Source of the DNA: an uncultured Chlorobiota bacterium
GTDB taxonomy: Bacteria; Bacteroidota; Bacteroidia; Bacteroidales; JAADGE01
Length of the DNA: 40,601 nucleotides
Direction: 5' to 3'
NCBI GenBank assembly: GCA_947311445.1
Contig: CAMZKV010000002.1
Span: 1 to 40,601 of the forward strand
Notes under the pieces: generated by a model
What the model was told of the DNA's origin: nothing
Database searches by the model: none
What the model saw: the letters and a program-made list of their open reading frames with translations, nothing else
Shown: in pieces, positions 9,833-17,423 of the stretch
Layout of the letters: every line of letters starts with the position of its first letter
Numbering within the stretch: the first letter of the stretch is position 1
Program-made: the position numbers and the translations under genes

Positions 9833-9840
9833 CAAAATTA
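9833..9840 (-). promoter_or_regulatory. Putative -7 box TAATTTTG of the kinase-sensor operon
   Basis: On the minus strand TAATTTTG matches TAnnTTTG, 19 bp upstream of the ATG at 9813. It supports that ATG over the TTG at 9831, which would lie at or upstream of the expected transcription start. No clear -33 box was found. Confidence 0.4.
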
Positions 9841-9940
9841 ACAGAAATATTTTAATTTTACATTTTAATAATAAATTAATCACCTTTTTAACTGTACCTA
9901 GAAGATTTTTTAATATGTTTTTTATAGAAACTACAAATCA

Positions 9941-11206
9941 ATGACTGTTACATTTTTACTTATAATATTTTTTTCTTTATTATTTTCTGCATTTTTTTCA
10001 GGAATGGAAATTGCTTTTGTTTCTGCAAATCGTTTGAAAATTGAATTGGATAAAAAACAAAATCCTGCATCTTCAAAAATAATAAGTCTTTTTATTGACA
10101 ACCAAGGTCAATATATTTCTACAATGCTTGTGGGAAACAATATAGCATTGGTTATTTATGGGATTTTCTTTGCAAGTTTTGCAGAAAAATATATTAGAAT
10201 GTTTATTCCTTCTAATGATTTTGTTATTTTATTAGTTCAAACTATTTTATCTACACTTTTAATACTTGTTACTGCTGAATTTCTACCAAAAACTGTTTTC
10301 AGGCAAAACGCAAATGTTCTACTAAAAAAACTTGCGTTTCCTGTGATGATTTTTTATGTACTTTTTTACCCAATTGCAAAAATTAGTGTTAATATCTCAA
10401 ATTCTTTTATAAGGATTATTAGCAAGAATAAAAAAAGTGGTGCTAAAAGAGAAATTATTCTAAAAAAGATTGATTTAGATAACTTCCTTTCAGATAATGA
10501 TGACAGTATTGATGACGAAGAAGAAATCGTTGGGGAAGTTAAAATTTTTAAAAAAGCTCTTGATTTTTCAGATATAAAAATAAGAGAATGTATTGTTCCC
10601 AGAAATGAAATTGTTGCGGAAAATATAAACGCAAAAATTTCAGATTTAAAAAACAAATTTATTGAAACAGGTTTTTCAAAAATATTTATTTATAAAGAAA
10701 ATATTGACAATATTGTTGGATATGTTCACACACTTGCTATTTTCAAACAATCAAAAACCATAAAAGCTGCCATGACTGAGCTTACTGTTGTGCCAGAAAC
10801 AATGCTTGCAAATAAGTTATTAAACAAATTATTGAAAGAAAGAAAAAGTGTAGCATTGGTTGTGGATGAATTTGGAGGAACTTCCGGCATTGTTACTCTT
10901 GAAGATATTATTGAGGAAATATTTGGTGAAATTGAAGATGAACATGATGCTAGTATTTTTACAGAAACCCAAATTAATGATTCTGAATTTATTTTTTCAG
11001 CAAGAATAGAAATTGACTATTTAAATGATAAATACAAATTTGATCTACCTGTTTCAGATGAATATGAAACTCTTGCAGGTTTTATTTTCTTTTTGCATGA
11101 ACAAATGCCTGAAAAAAATGAGATTGTTGAAACAGACAAATTCACTTTTGAAATTTTAGAAGTTGATAAACCTAAGATTGAAAAAGTTAAACTTATTATA
11201 AAATAA
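9941..11206 (+). CDS. CNNM/CorC (hemolysin C) family membrane protein
   Basis: The product is 421 residues. The N-terminal DUF21/CNNM domain (about 1-185) opens with FFSALFSGMEIAF-like sequence (here FSAFFSGMEIAFVSANRLKI), has three to four membrane segments and includes the TAEFLPKTVFR signature. A pair of CBS domains follows (about 200-330; IRECIVPRNEI, SVALVVDEFGGTSGIVTLED), then a C-terminal CorC_HlyC domain (about 340-421; SDEYETLAGFIFF). Family members are linked to Mg2+/Co2+ efflux or homeostasis in the inner membrane. In gliding Bacteroidota a homologue is called GldE, but the usual gldE neighbours (ssb, gldD) are absent, so no symbol is given. It is divergent from the sensor operon and ends in a hairpin terminator shared with the opposite gene. 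Confidence 0.88.
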   Translation: MTVTFLLIIFFSLLFSAFFSGMEIAFVSANRLKIELDKKQNPASSKIISLFIDNQGQYISTMLVGNNIALVIYGIFFASFAEKYIRMFIPSNDFVILLVQTILSTLLILVTAEFLPKTVFRQNANVLLKKLAFPVMIFYVLFYPIAKISVNISNSFIRIISKNKKSGAKREIILKKIDLDNFLSDNDDSIDDEEEIVGEVKIFKKALDFSDIKIRECIVPRNEIVAENINAKISDLKNKFIETGFSKIFIYKENIDNIVGYVHTLAIFKQSKTIKAAMTELTVVPETMLANKLLNKLLKERKSVALVVDEFGGTSGIVTLEDIIEEIFGEIEDEHDASIFTETQINDSEFIFSARIEIDYLNDKYKFDLPVSDEYETLAGFIFFLHEQMPEKNEIVETDKFTFEILEVDKPKIEKVKLIIK

Positions 11207-11208
11207 AA

Positions 11209-11234
11209 ACAGCCTCACTTGGAAGTGAAGCTGT
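11209..11234. terminator. Hairpin terminator between convergent genes
   Basis: ACAGC-C-TCACT (11209-11219) pairs with AGTGA-A-GCTGT (11224-11234) around a TGGA loop, with one internal mismatch. It lies 3 bp after the CorC-family stop and 20 bp after the beta-barrel gene stop on the other strand, so it may serve both. T-tracts are short (AAAATAAAA upstream on the plus strand gives a T-rich tail in the minus direction). Confidence 0.55.
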
Positions 11235-11253
11235 TCATAAAATAAAAGAATTC

Positions 11254-12129
11254 CTAGAAGTGGAACATAACATACAGTCTTACTGCTGGATTTGCCATAC
11301 CTAATGTAAAATCGGGTTCAGAAGGAGAGCCTAGTGTAGTAAGAGAAGAAACAGCACTACCATTCCAATATTCAGTTTCAATACTTGACTGAGTACTCAT
11401 GTGATAATTTGCACCCCAACTTAATTCACTTCCAATACTAATTTTGGGCATAAAAAAATATTCTATGCCTATAAAAGCATTAATACCAACATCAAAACCT
11501 CCGTTTCCGAAAGGATTAATTTGGTTTATATTTCTTGTACTTAGTTGGTTAGAACCTCCTATGAAGTTAGAAGTTGTAGGTGCATTATTTGCACTTGTCA
11601 TTGTATTCCCATATTCATAAGTACGGTTTTGTTTCGTGAAGTCAAAGCCAAATTCAGCTCCATATATTCCTCTCAATCTTCCGTTTCCTCTAAATTTCTC
11701 ATAACCTAATCCTATTCCGTATGATGAGGATGATGTAATTCTTCTGTCAACAACTTTATTATTAGTTAATGGGTCGGCAAGAAATGCTGCATCATCTCTA
11801 ACAAAAAAGTCATCAAAATCTGAATGTTTTTCTGTTTTAAATTTAATTCTTACTGCTGCATCATCTGCAATAAAATACTTTATAAATATTGTATTTGAAC
11901 CGCCTAAAAATGATCCCCCGTAAGTGTTTCCTGCATCTCCATTAAACATATTTCCAAGATAATTCATAAAAGGTACAACGTCTGCACCTATTGCTATATC
12001 ACCAGCTTCTGGCAATATTGTTTGTCCGTTTTTATTTACAACAGAAATTGTTGTTCTAACTTCTTCCTGAGCAAATACACTAACAAATAATGTAAAAACC
12101 ATAAAAAGGCTTAAATATATTTTCTTCAT
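11254..12129 (-). CDS. Outer-membrane beta-barrel protein
   Basis: The product is 291 residues. A Sec signal peptide (MKKIYLSLFMVFTLFVSVFA, cleavage before QEE) precedes a chain of alternating hydrophobic/polar strands (GIGLGYEKF, GIYGAEFGFDF, VGINAFIGIEYFFMPKISIG, PAVRLYVMFHF) ending in Phe, the usual C-terminus of outer-membrane barrels. Gly/Asn/Ser-rich loops lie in between. No T9SS sorting domain or known enzyme motif is seen. It lies 50 bp downstream of a lipoprotein gene on the same strand and probably shares its transcript. Such 8-10 stranded barrels are common in Bacteroidota; a structural or small-solute role is possible but not demonstrated. Confidence 0.78.
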   Translation of the reverse strand: MKKIYLSLFMVFTLFVSVFAQEEVRTTISVVNKNGQTILPEAGDIAIGADVVPFMNYLGNMFNGDAGNTYGGSFLGGSNTIFIKYFIADDAAVRIKFKTEKHSDFDDFFVRDDAAFLADPLTNNKVVDRRITSSSSYGIGLGYEKFRGNGRLRGIYGAEFGFDFTKQNRTYEYGNTMTSANNAPTTSNFIGGSNQLSTRNINQINPFGNGGFDVGINAFIGIEYFFMPKISIGSELSWGANYHMSTQSSIETEYWNGSAVSSLTTLGSPSEPDFTLGMANPAVRLYVMFHF

Positions 12130-12179
12130 AATTTTTCTGAAATTTAATTAAAATAAATAGAAAATTAACTACTGCTCTA

Positions 12180-12680
12180 TTAATTAGCAGAATAATAAAA
12201 GTCCTTAATTTTTACACTTCCTACTGTAAGGTTTGGATTCCAAGAACTAACAGTATAAATTTTTCTCTCTGTACCATCTAATACCCATTCAGATTCTACT
12301 GGATCCCATTGTGCTTGTTCTTGGTTATATTCAAAATCAACCAATGAAACTTCAACATCTACTCCATTAATATCTGCCGGTACATTAAAAGAATATTTAC
12401 CGTCTGAACCAACAGTTGTTTCGTAAATACTATAGCCTTCTGCTCCATTTACATATTGATTGTTAGCAACTGAAATGAACATTTTTGTACCAGCCGGAGC
12501 ATTTTCCCATACATTGTCATTTTGCCAAGTAACTAAGCTAAGGTGTGCATGCACATAGCCTGTAATAGTTGCTGTTTTAGACTTGTCAATTTCCATTGCT
12601 GTAGGTGTTACTTTCTTACAACTGTTTATTGTTCCCAATATTGCTATGAACAGTCCTAGAATCAAGAAACTTTTTTTCAT
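12180..12680 (-). CDS. Hypothetical lipoprotein
   Basis: The product is 166 residues. The signal peptide MKKSFLILGLFIAILGTINS is followed by a lipobox Cys (NSCKK), so the mature protein should be lipid-anchored. The body is beta-rich: TATITGYVHAHLSLV looks like the start of an Ig-like or carboxypeptidase-regulatory-like fold, with GKYSFNVPADINGVDVEVSL matching the 'GxYxFxVP' strand of such folds. The end is short and basic-poor (VKIKDFYYSAN). It has its own candidate promoter (12720-12750) and is followed after 50 bp by the outer-membrane barrel gene, suggesting a lipoprotein-barrel pair. It was not recognised as a named family. Confidence 0.72.
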   Translation of the reverse strand: MKKSFLILGLFIAILGTINSCKKVTPTAMEIDKSKTATITGYVHAHLSLVTWQNDNVWENAPAGTKMFISVANNQYVNGAEGYSIYETTVGSDGKYSFNVPADINGVDVEVSLVDFEYNQEQAQWDPVESEWVLDGTERKIYTVSSWNPNLTVGSVKIKDFYYSAN

Positions 12681-12719
12681 AATTTTAAAATTTTAATAGT
12701 TTAAATAAATAAATTTTTG

Positions 12720-12750
12720 TAAACTTACACTTTTTAACAATCTAACCAAA
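12720..12750 (-). promoter_or_regulatory. Putative promoter of the lipoprotein-barrel pair
   Basis: Read on the minus strand, TTTG (12750-12747), a 19-bp spacer and TAAGTTTA (12727-12720) fit the Bacteroidota -33/-7 arrangement except for the last base of the -7 box. The ATG follows about 40 bp downstream at 12680. Confidence 0.4.
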
Positions 12751-12759
12751 GTAACTGTT

Positions 12760-12780
12760 AAAAAACCTTTAAATATAAAG
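12760..12780 (-). terminator. Weak hairpin plus T-run after the 5'-nucleotidase gene
   Basis: On the minus strand CTTTA-TATT-TAAAG directly follows the stop codon and is followed by G and T6. The stem is only 5 bp and AT-rich, so it is a weak intrinsic terminator at best. Confidence 0.3.
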
Positions 12781-14568
12781 TTATTCCTCAATCAAACTCT
12801 CATCTCCTTTCTTATACTTTTCTGGGATTATTGGAAATCCATTATCTTTATTCTTAAAACTTTCCATAAATTCAATTAATGCAATCCATTCTTTTGCTTC
12901 TTGAACTCCCTTTTTGCTTGAGTTTATATCAATTAATTGATTTCTCATTTCGCCTATTGGTTTACCATCTTTATCTTTTGGAATAACACTAACTAGGCCA
13001 TGACTCATTTTTTTTATTTCGCCAAAAAAACTTAATAAATATGTATTTGCAGCTATGCTGTATAAGTTTTTATTCTTTTTTGAAATATCAATTTCTTTTC
13101 CATCAATTTCAACTTTTTGAACCTTTCTAAGCATCATTTTTGCAGGATTTGTATAGATTTTCAGTCCTGATGTGTACAAATATCCGTCTCCTCCTTTTGC
13201 TCTTGACATAACTAATATTTCCATAAGTTTTTTCACTTCCCTGCCTGTTAGGTATATCATTGCTAAAGGATAGCCGGGAACATTATCGTATCCTTTTCCA
13301 AGAGACATAACACGAAAAACATCCGGAACTGTAATTATTCCGTTTTCACCTTTTACCAAATCTTCTCTTATTGTTCCAGAAGCTACCATACTAAAGTCTG
13401 CGATAATTCCATTTTTCTTTAAATAATACTTAGTTGCATCGGCAATAAAAGGACCTAAATTGCTACTTTTTAAATCTGAATAATTTTTCTTTAAGTCAAA
13501 ATTTATTTGGGCAACTTTGGTTTCATATGTTAATCCGGTTTCTTTTAAAAAAACATTATTTATTAATTCCTTTTGCTCTTGAATTTTTCCATATACTAAT
13601 TGATTTCCTAATATTTTATCATCAACAGGAATAAGCTGAAAATTGAACTCTATTATTTTACCGTCTTTAATTTTCAATTTAATTTCTCCAAGATTTTTAA
13701 TATAGCTACCGGTTTGAACAATATAAGTGTTATTTACTTTAATAGGTTTTTCTGTTACAGAATGTGTGTGTCCACTAATAATTATATCAATTCCATTCAC
13801 TTTTTTTGCAAGTTCAATGTCTTCTCCTGTATATTTACCATCTGTTTTTTTATGGTCTATTCCGCTGTGAGACAAACAAATAATCAAATCAGGATTATGC
13901 TTGGTTTTAATTTTATCCACAATTTTTAATGCAGTTTCAATTGGATTTTCAAAAGAAACAGGTTTGCTTGCAGGAGCAACATCTGCTGCATCTACTCCTA
14001 CTAGACCAAATATTGCTATTTTCAATCCATTTTTTTCAATTATTGTAAATTCTTTTATTTCATTATCGGAGTATAATTTCTCCAATTTATTATCTCCATC
14101 TGATTTTGCATCAAAAATAATATTTGAACATACAATATCAGGAAAACCACCTTTTTCTTTAGCCTTATTTATAATATTTGCTAAAGCATTTGGACCAAAG
14201 TCGAACTCGTGATTTCCAATTGTTATAACATCATAGCCAATATTTTTCATTAAGTTTAACTGAAAACCTGTTTCTTCTTCGGCAACATGAAACAAACTTC
14301 CCATAAGAAAATCTCCATCATCCAAAATAAGAGTTGCGTCTTTATTTTTTGTTTTTGAATTAGAAAAAAGAGCTGCAAGTCTTGAAAAGCCTCCCAATGT
14401 TTTATCATTACCGGTAATTAATGGGCTGTATTCGCTCTCCGGTCCGTAGCCTGTTAATTTTGAGTGCATATCGTTTGTATGCAAAATCGTAAGTTCTTGC
14501 GAAAATACACTCAAAGATAGAAAAACCAATATGGATATCGTGGAAATTTGTGTTTTTAAATTTTTCAT
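12781..14568 (-). CDS. Secreted 5'-nucleotidase / metallophosphoesterase (UshA family)
   Basis: The product is 595 residues. A Sec signal peptide (about 1-23, ending VFSQ) leads into the metallophosphoesterase domain with the dinuclear-metal motifs ILHTNDMHS (28-36), DDGDFLMG (83-90), GNHEFDFG (118-125), LSHSG (232-236) and SGHTHS (265-270). A C-terminal 5'-nucleotidase substrate domain spans about 340-560 (DFSMVASGTIRED, PLAMIYLTGREVKKLMEI, SGLKIYTNPAKMM). All metal ligands appear intact. The family hydrolyses nucleoside 5'-phosphates, UDP-sugars or cyclic nucleotides in the periplasm or at the cell surface for phosphate and nucleoside salvage. No T9SS domain or lipobox is present. It is divergent from the TonB receptor at 14684, with only 115 bp between them. 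Confidence 0.88.
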   Translation of the reverse strand: MKNLKTQISTISILVFLSLSVFSQELTILHTNDMHSKLTGYGPESEYSPLITGNDKTLGGFSRLAALFSNSKTKNKDATLILDDGDFLMGSLFHVAEEETGFQLNLMKNIGYDVITIGNHEFDFGPNALANIINKAKEKGGFPDIVCSNIIFDAKSDGDNKLEKLYSDNEIKEFTIIEKNGLKIAIFGLVGVDAADVAPASKPVSFENPIETALKIVDKIKTKHNPDLIICLSHSGIDHKKTDGKYTGEDIELAKKVNGIDIIISGHTHSVTEKPIKVNNTYIVQTGSYIKNLGEIKLKIKDGKIIEFNFQLIPVDDKILGNQLVYGKIQEQKELINNVFLKETGLTYETKVAQINFDLKKNYSDLKSSNLGPFIADATKYYLKKNGIIADFSMVASGTIREDLVKGENGIITVPDVFRVMSLGKGYDNVPGYPLAMIYLTGREVKKLMEILVMSRAKGGDGYLYTSGLKIYTNPAKMMLRKVQKVEIDGKEIDISKKNKNLYSIAANTYLLSFFGEIKKMSHGLVSVIPKDKDGKPIGEMRNQLIDINSSKKGVQEAKEWIALIEFMESFKNKDNGFPIIPEKYKKGDESLIEE

Positions 14569-14608
14569 ACTAAAAAATGGTTTATTTATTAATTTTTAAG
14601 TTATTTTT

Positions 14609-14616
14609 CAAAATTA
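14609..14616 (-). promoter_or_regulatory. Putative -7 box TAATTTTG (5'-nucleotidase gene)
   Basis: A minus-strand match to TAnnTTTG, 40 bp before the ATG at 14568, in the divergent intergenic region. No clear -33 box was found. Confidence 0.35.
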
Positions 14617-14640
14617 ATAATTATTAACAATGATTTTAAA

Positions 14641-14648
14641 TAATTTTG
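14641..14648 (+). promoter_or_regulatory. Putative -7 box TAATTTTG (TonB receptor gene)
   Basis: A plus-strand match to TAnnTTTG, 35 bp before the ATG at 14684. It is arranged back to back with the minus-strand box at 14609-14616. Confidence 0.35.
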
Positions 14649-14683
14649 CAATAATTTTACGTTATAAGCAAAAAACTTAATAA

Positions 14684-17101
14684 ATGAATATTAAAAAAAC
14701 AATTCTCAGTTTGACTTTAAGTCTGTTTGTTTCAGTTTTATTTTCGCAAGAATATACTGTAAGCGGATATGTAAAAGATTTTAAAACCCAAGACCCCATT
14801 ATTGGAGCAGCTGTTTTTGAAGCAAATACTGTAACAAACGGAACTCCCACTGACACAGAGGGTTATTTCAGTTTAGATTTCACAAAAAAAAATGTGCATA
14901 TTAAGTTTGCTTATATTGGTTATAAAGACACAAGTTTAAATTTATATTTAACCAAAGATACTCTTATTTCAGTTTTTATTAAAAGCGATACAGAAATTGA
15001 AGAGGTTGAAATTGAAGATGATGAAATACATTGGAAACCCGATGATAATTCTTTAAAAACAAAAGAGAGAATAATTTTAGCTCAACTTTCAGAACCTAAA
15101 ATTGAAATGAAATACAGATATTTTCCTTTTAAAAAAATTATTAACTATATTCCGCCTACTGATTTAAATGAAATTTTTTACCAAAAAGCACAAGGTACAA
15201 ACCAAGCTGCCATTTATATTGACGGAGCAAGATTGTTTTCATCGGAAAATGTTTTTGATTTTATGCCTATTTTGAATAAATTTGAAATAAATTCAATTAA
15301 ATATTTTCCAAATAACTTTCCTGCAAAATACGGTAATTTTGTTTCGCCTGTTTTAGATATAAATTTAAAAGAAGGAGATTTAAATAATTTTAAAGCTATT
15401 GCAAACATTAGCCTATCTAATGTTTCAATTTCGGCACAAGGACCAGCTATAAGTAACAAATCGAGTTTTTTTGCTTCTGCAGGAATAAGTTATTTCAATA
15501 ATTTTTATACTAATTTGTTCAGAAAAGATTCCGGCAATAAACTTTGGTCTAAACCATCTTACTATAATTTAACTTTAAAATATACACACCAAGTTTCTGA
15601 AAATGATAAAATTTACACTTCTTTTTTCACAAGAAGAAATAAAAAAACTTATGAATATAACGAAAGCCATGAAACAACTATTGAACATAACTACAACAAC
15701 AAAATTACTCAAAACCAATCCGATGTTTTAATGTCGGCACATTGGAATCATGTTTTTTCTCCAGATTATAAAAGCCACTTTTCCATTGTTTACAGTCAGT
15801 ATAATCTGAATAATAGTTTTAGCAGTGATTCAATAGGTTTGCTGTCTGGAAATCGTTCAACAATTACAAGTTACGAAACAGAATATAAAAACAGAAATAA
15901 CAGCATCGGTTTAAATCTTAATTTTAATTATAAAATTGATGAACACAATATAGAAGTTGGTGCAAAAGCATTTAACCATCATTTTAATCCCGTAAAAGGG
16001 AAGTTGGTTCTTAACGATTTTGTTCATAACTTTAATAATGATACAAGTTGGCAAGCAAAAAAATATAATGCACAAGAATATACGGTTTATGCACAAGACA
16101 AGTTTATTGTTAATGAAGATTTAATGCTGGAAGCAGGCATACATTTTTCAAGTTTAATCTCCGGAGGAAAAACATTTTTTTCTGTTGAACCTAGAATTTA
16201 CGGAACATTTAAATTATTTAAATTTATGAAGATTAACGCCTCATATTCAACACACAAACAGTATGTTCATTTTTTATCTAACAGAGAAATAGGTTTAAGC
16301 ACAGATATTTTTATGGCATCAAACAAAAATATTTTACCACAATTTACACACCATATTGTAGCCGGAGCAAGTATGAAATTACCTTTTGATATAAATTTAA
16401 AAGGAAATGTATTTTATGATATTTCAAATAATGTTTTGGAGTATAAAGACAAATATAGCTTTTATAATTTTGAAGACAAATTAGTTTATCCAGGAAAAAA
16501 TATTGAAGACAGGCTTGAACAAGGAAAAGAAAATTTATACGGTTTAAATGTAATTTTACAGAAAAATTTTGAAAACTTTTCATTTAAAGCTGCTCATTAT
16601 ATTTCTCATTCTCAAAGAGAATTTAAAGAATTAGGAAATAAAAATAAATTTACATACAGGCATAATCGTGTGCACGATTTCAGACTTGAAATTTCATATA
16701 AAATAACAGATGATTTAACGGCAGGAATAAACTGGATGTATAAATCTGGAAACTTTGTTACTCTTGCAAAACAATCTTATGTTCCATACGATTTTAGAAA
16801 CGGAACAATGTCGAGCAAGCAATTTGAACAAGAAGTAAAAACACTTGATGAAACTTTTGTTACTCCTTCGGAAGATATAAACAAATATCAATTACCGGCA
16901 TTTCATAGAGCTGATTTTTTTATAAGCTATATAATTGATAATCATAAAATTGACTTACACATTTATAATCTATACAATCGTAAAAATCCGAACTATGTTG
17001 ATTTTCAAAGAGGTGTAAATACTGAAAAAACAATTAATGAAATAACAAGTTATACAAGTCTTCCTTTTTTTCCTATGTTATCTTATAGCTTTGAGTTTTG
17101 A
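14684..17101 (+). CDS. TonB-dependent receptor with carboxypeptidase-regulatory-like N-terminal domain
   Basis: The product is 805 residues. A signal peptide (about 1-21, LFVSVLFSQ) is followed by a CarboxypepD_reg-like domain about 24-105 (YTVSGYVKDFKTQDPIIGAA, TDTEGYFSLDF, KFAYIGYKD). A plug-like region follows about 150-245 (QAAIYIDGARLFSSENVFDF, KYFPNNFPAKYGNFVSPVLD), then a 22-strand-type barrel to the C-terminus (LSYSFEF). It lacks the SusC signature and has no SusD neighbour, so it is a TonB-dependent transporter of unknown substrate. The acidic stretch DTEIEEVEIEDDE at the regulatory-domain end is where an energiser segment often lies. Its promoter region is shared with the divergent 5'-nucleotidase. 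A joint role in phosphate or nucleoside uptake is possible, but this is inference from position only. Confidence 0.85.
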   Translation: MNIKKTILSLTLSLFVSVLFSQEYTVSGYVKDFKTQDPIIGAAVFEANTVTNGTPTDTEGYFSLDFTKKNVHIKFAYIGYKDTSLNLYLTKDTLISVFIKSDTEIEEVEIEDDEIHWKPDDNSLKTKERIILAQLSEPKIEMKYRYFPFKKIINYIPPTDLNEIFYQKAQGTNQAAIYIDGARLFSSENVFDFMPILNKFEINSIKYFPNNFPAKYGNFVSPVLDINLKEGDLNNFKAIANISLSNVSISAQGPAISNKSSFFASAGISYFNNFYTNLFRKDSGNKLWSKPSYYNLTLKYTHQVSENDKIYTSFFTRRNKKTYEYNESHETTIEHNYNNKITQNQSDVLMSAHWNHVFSPDYKSHFSIVYSQYNLNNSFSSDSIGLLSGNRSTITSYETEYKNRNNSIGLNLNFNYKIDEHNIEVGAKAFNHHFNPVKGKLVLNDFVHNFNNDTSWQAKKYNAQEYTVYAQDKFIVNEDLMLEAGIHFSSLISGGKTFFSVEPRIYGTFKLFKFMKINASYSTHKQYVHFLSNREIGLSTDIFMASNKNILPQFTHHIVAGASMKLPFDINLKGNVFYDISNNVLEYKDKYSFYNFEDKLVYPGKNIEDRLEQGKENLYGLNVILQKNFENFSFKAAHYISHSQREFKELGNKNKFTYRHNRVHDFRLEISYKITDDLTAGINWMYKSGNFVTLAKQSYVPYDFRNGTMSSKQFEQEVKTLDETFVTPSEDINKYQLPAFHRADFFISYIIDNHKIDLHIYNLYNRKNPNYVDFQRGVNTEKTINEITSYTSLPFFPMLSYSFEF

Positions 17102-17423
17102 TTAGTAAATTAGGTCTTTCATTATGTATTTTATTCAAAATACGATAGAAAATTGAAAAAATTAGGGGGGTTTTGATTTTGGTTTTGCACTATTAAACGG
17201 CACAATTTCTTGAGGGTATTTTTTAATTTTAGTGTATTTACTATTAAACTTAAACACTCTAAAACTTTGCTTACACACATTGACAGCTAAATCTTTAAGT
17301 TATGAAACACCCACGACAAAGATTGTAACACACAAGGGAATAACTATAACTCAGCATACAGATTACTTGCATAAGAAAAGCAAGTGTTCCTATGTAGCCT
17401 TTAAAATCAATAAAAATAGACAC
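17102..17423 (+). other. Intergenic leader before the T9SS adhesin gene
   Basis: This is 322 bp without a gene. A 7-bp hairpin, GTATTTT-ATTC-AAAATAC (17126-17143), follows the TonB receptor stop but lacks a T-tract. From 17300 onwards the DNA is less AT-rich and forms a stem-loop, ACTTGC (17365-17370) with GCAAGT (17380-17385), extended imperfectly by about 15 bases on each side. The sequence ACTATTAAAC occurs twice (about 17190-17199 and 17240-17249). The frame upstream of the adhesin ATG is open back to a GTG at 17232, but that stretch has no protein-like character. It may be a structured 5' leader; no known riboswitch class was recognised. Confidence 0.4.

Noticed and set aside
17232-17423. 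64-residue N-terminal extension of the adhesin from a GTG
   Set aside because: The ATG at 17424 begins a clean signal peptide, and the extension would bury it.
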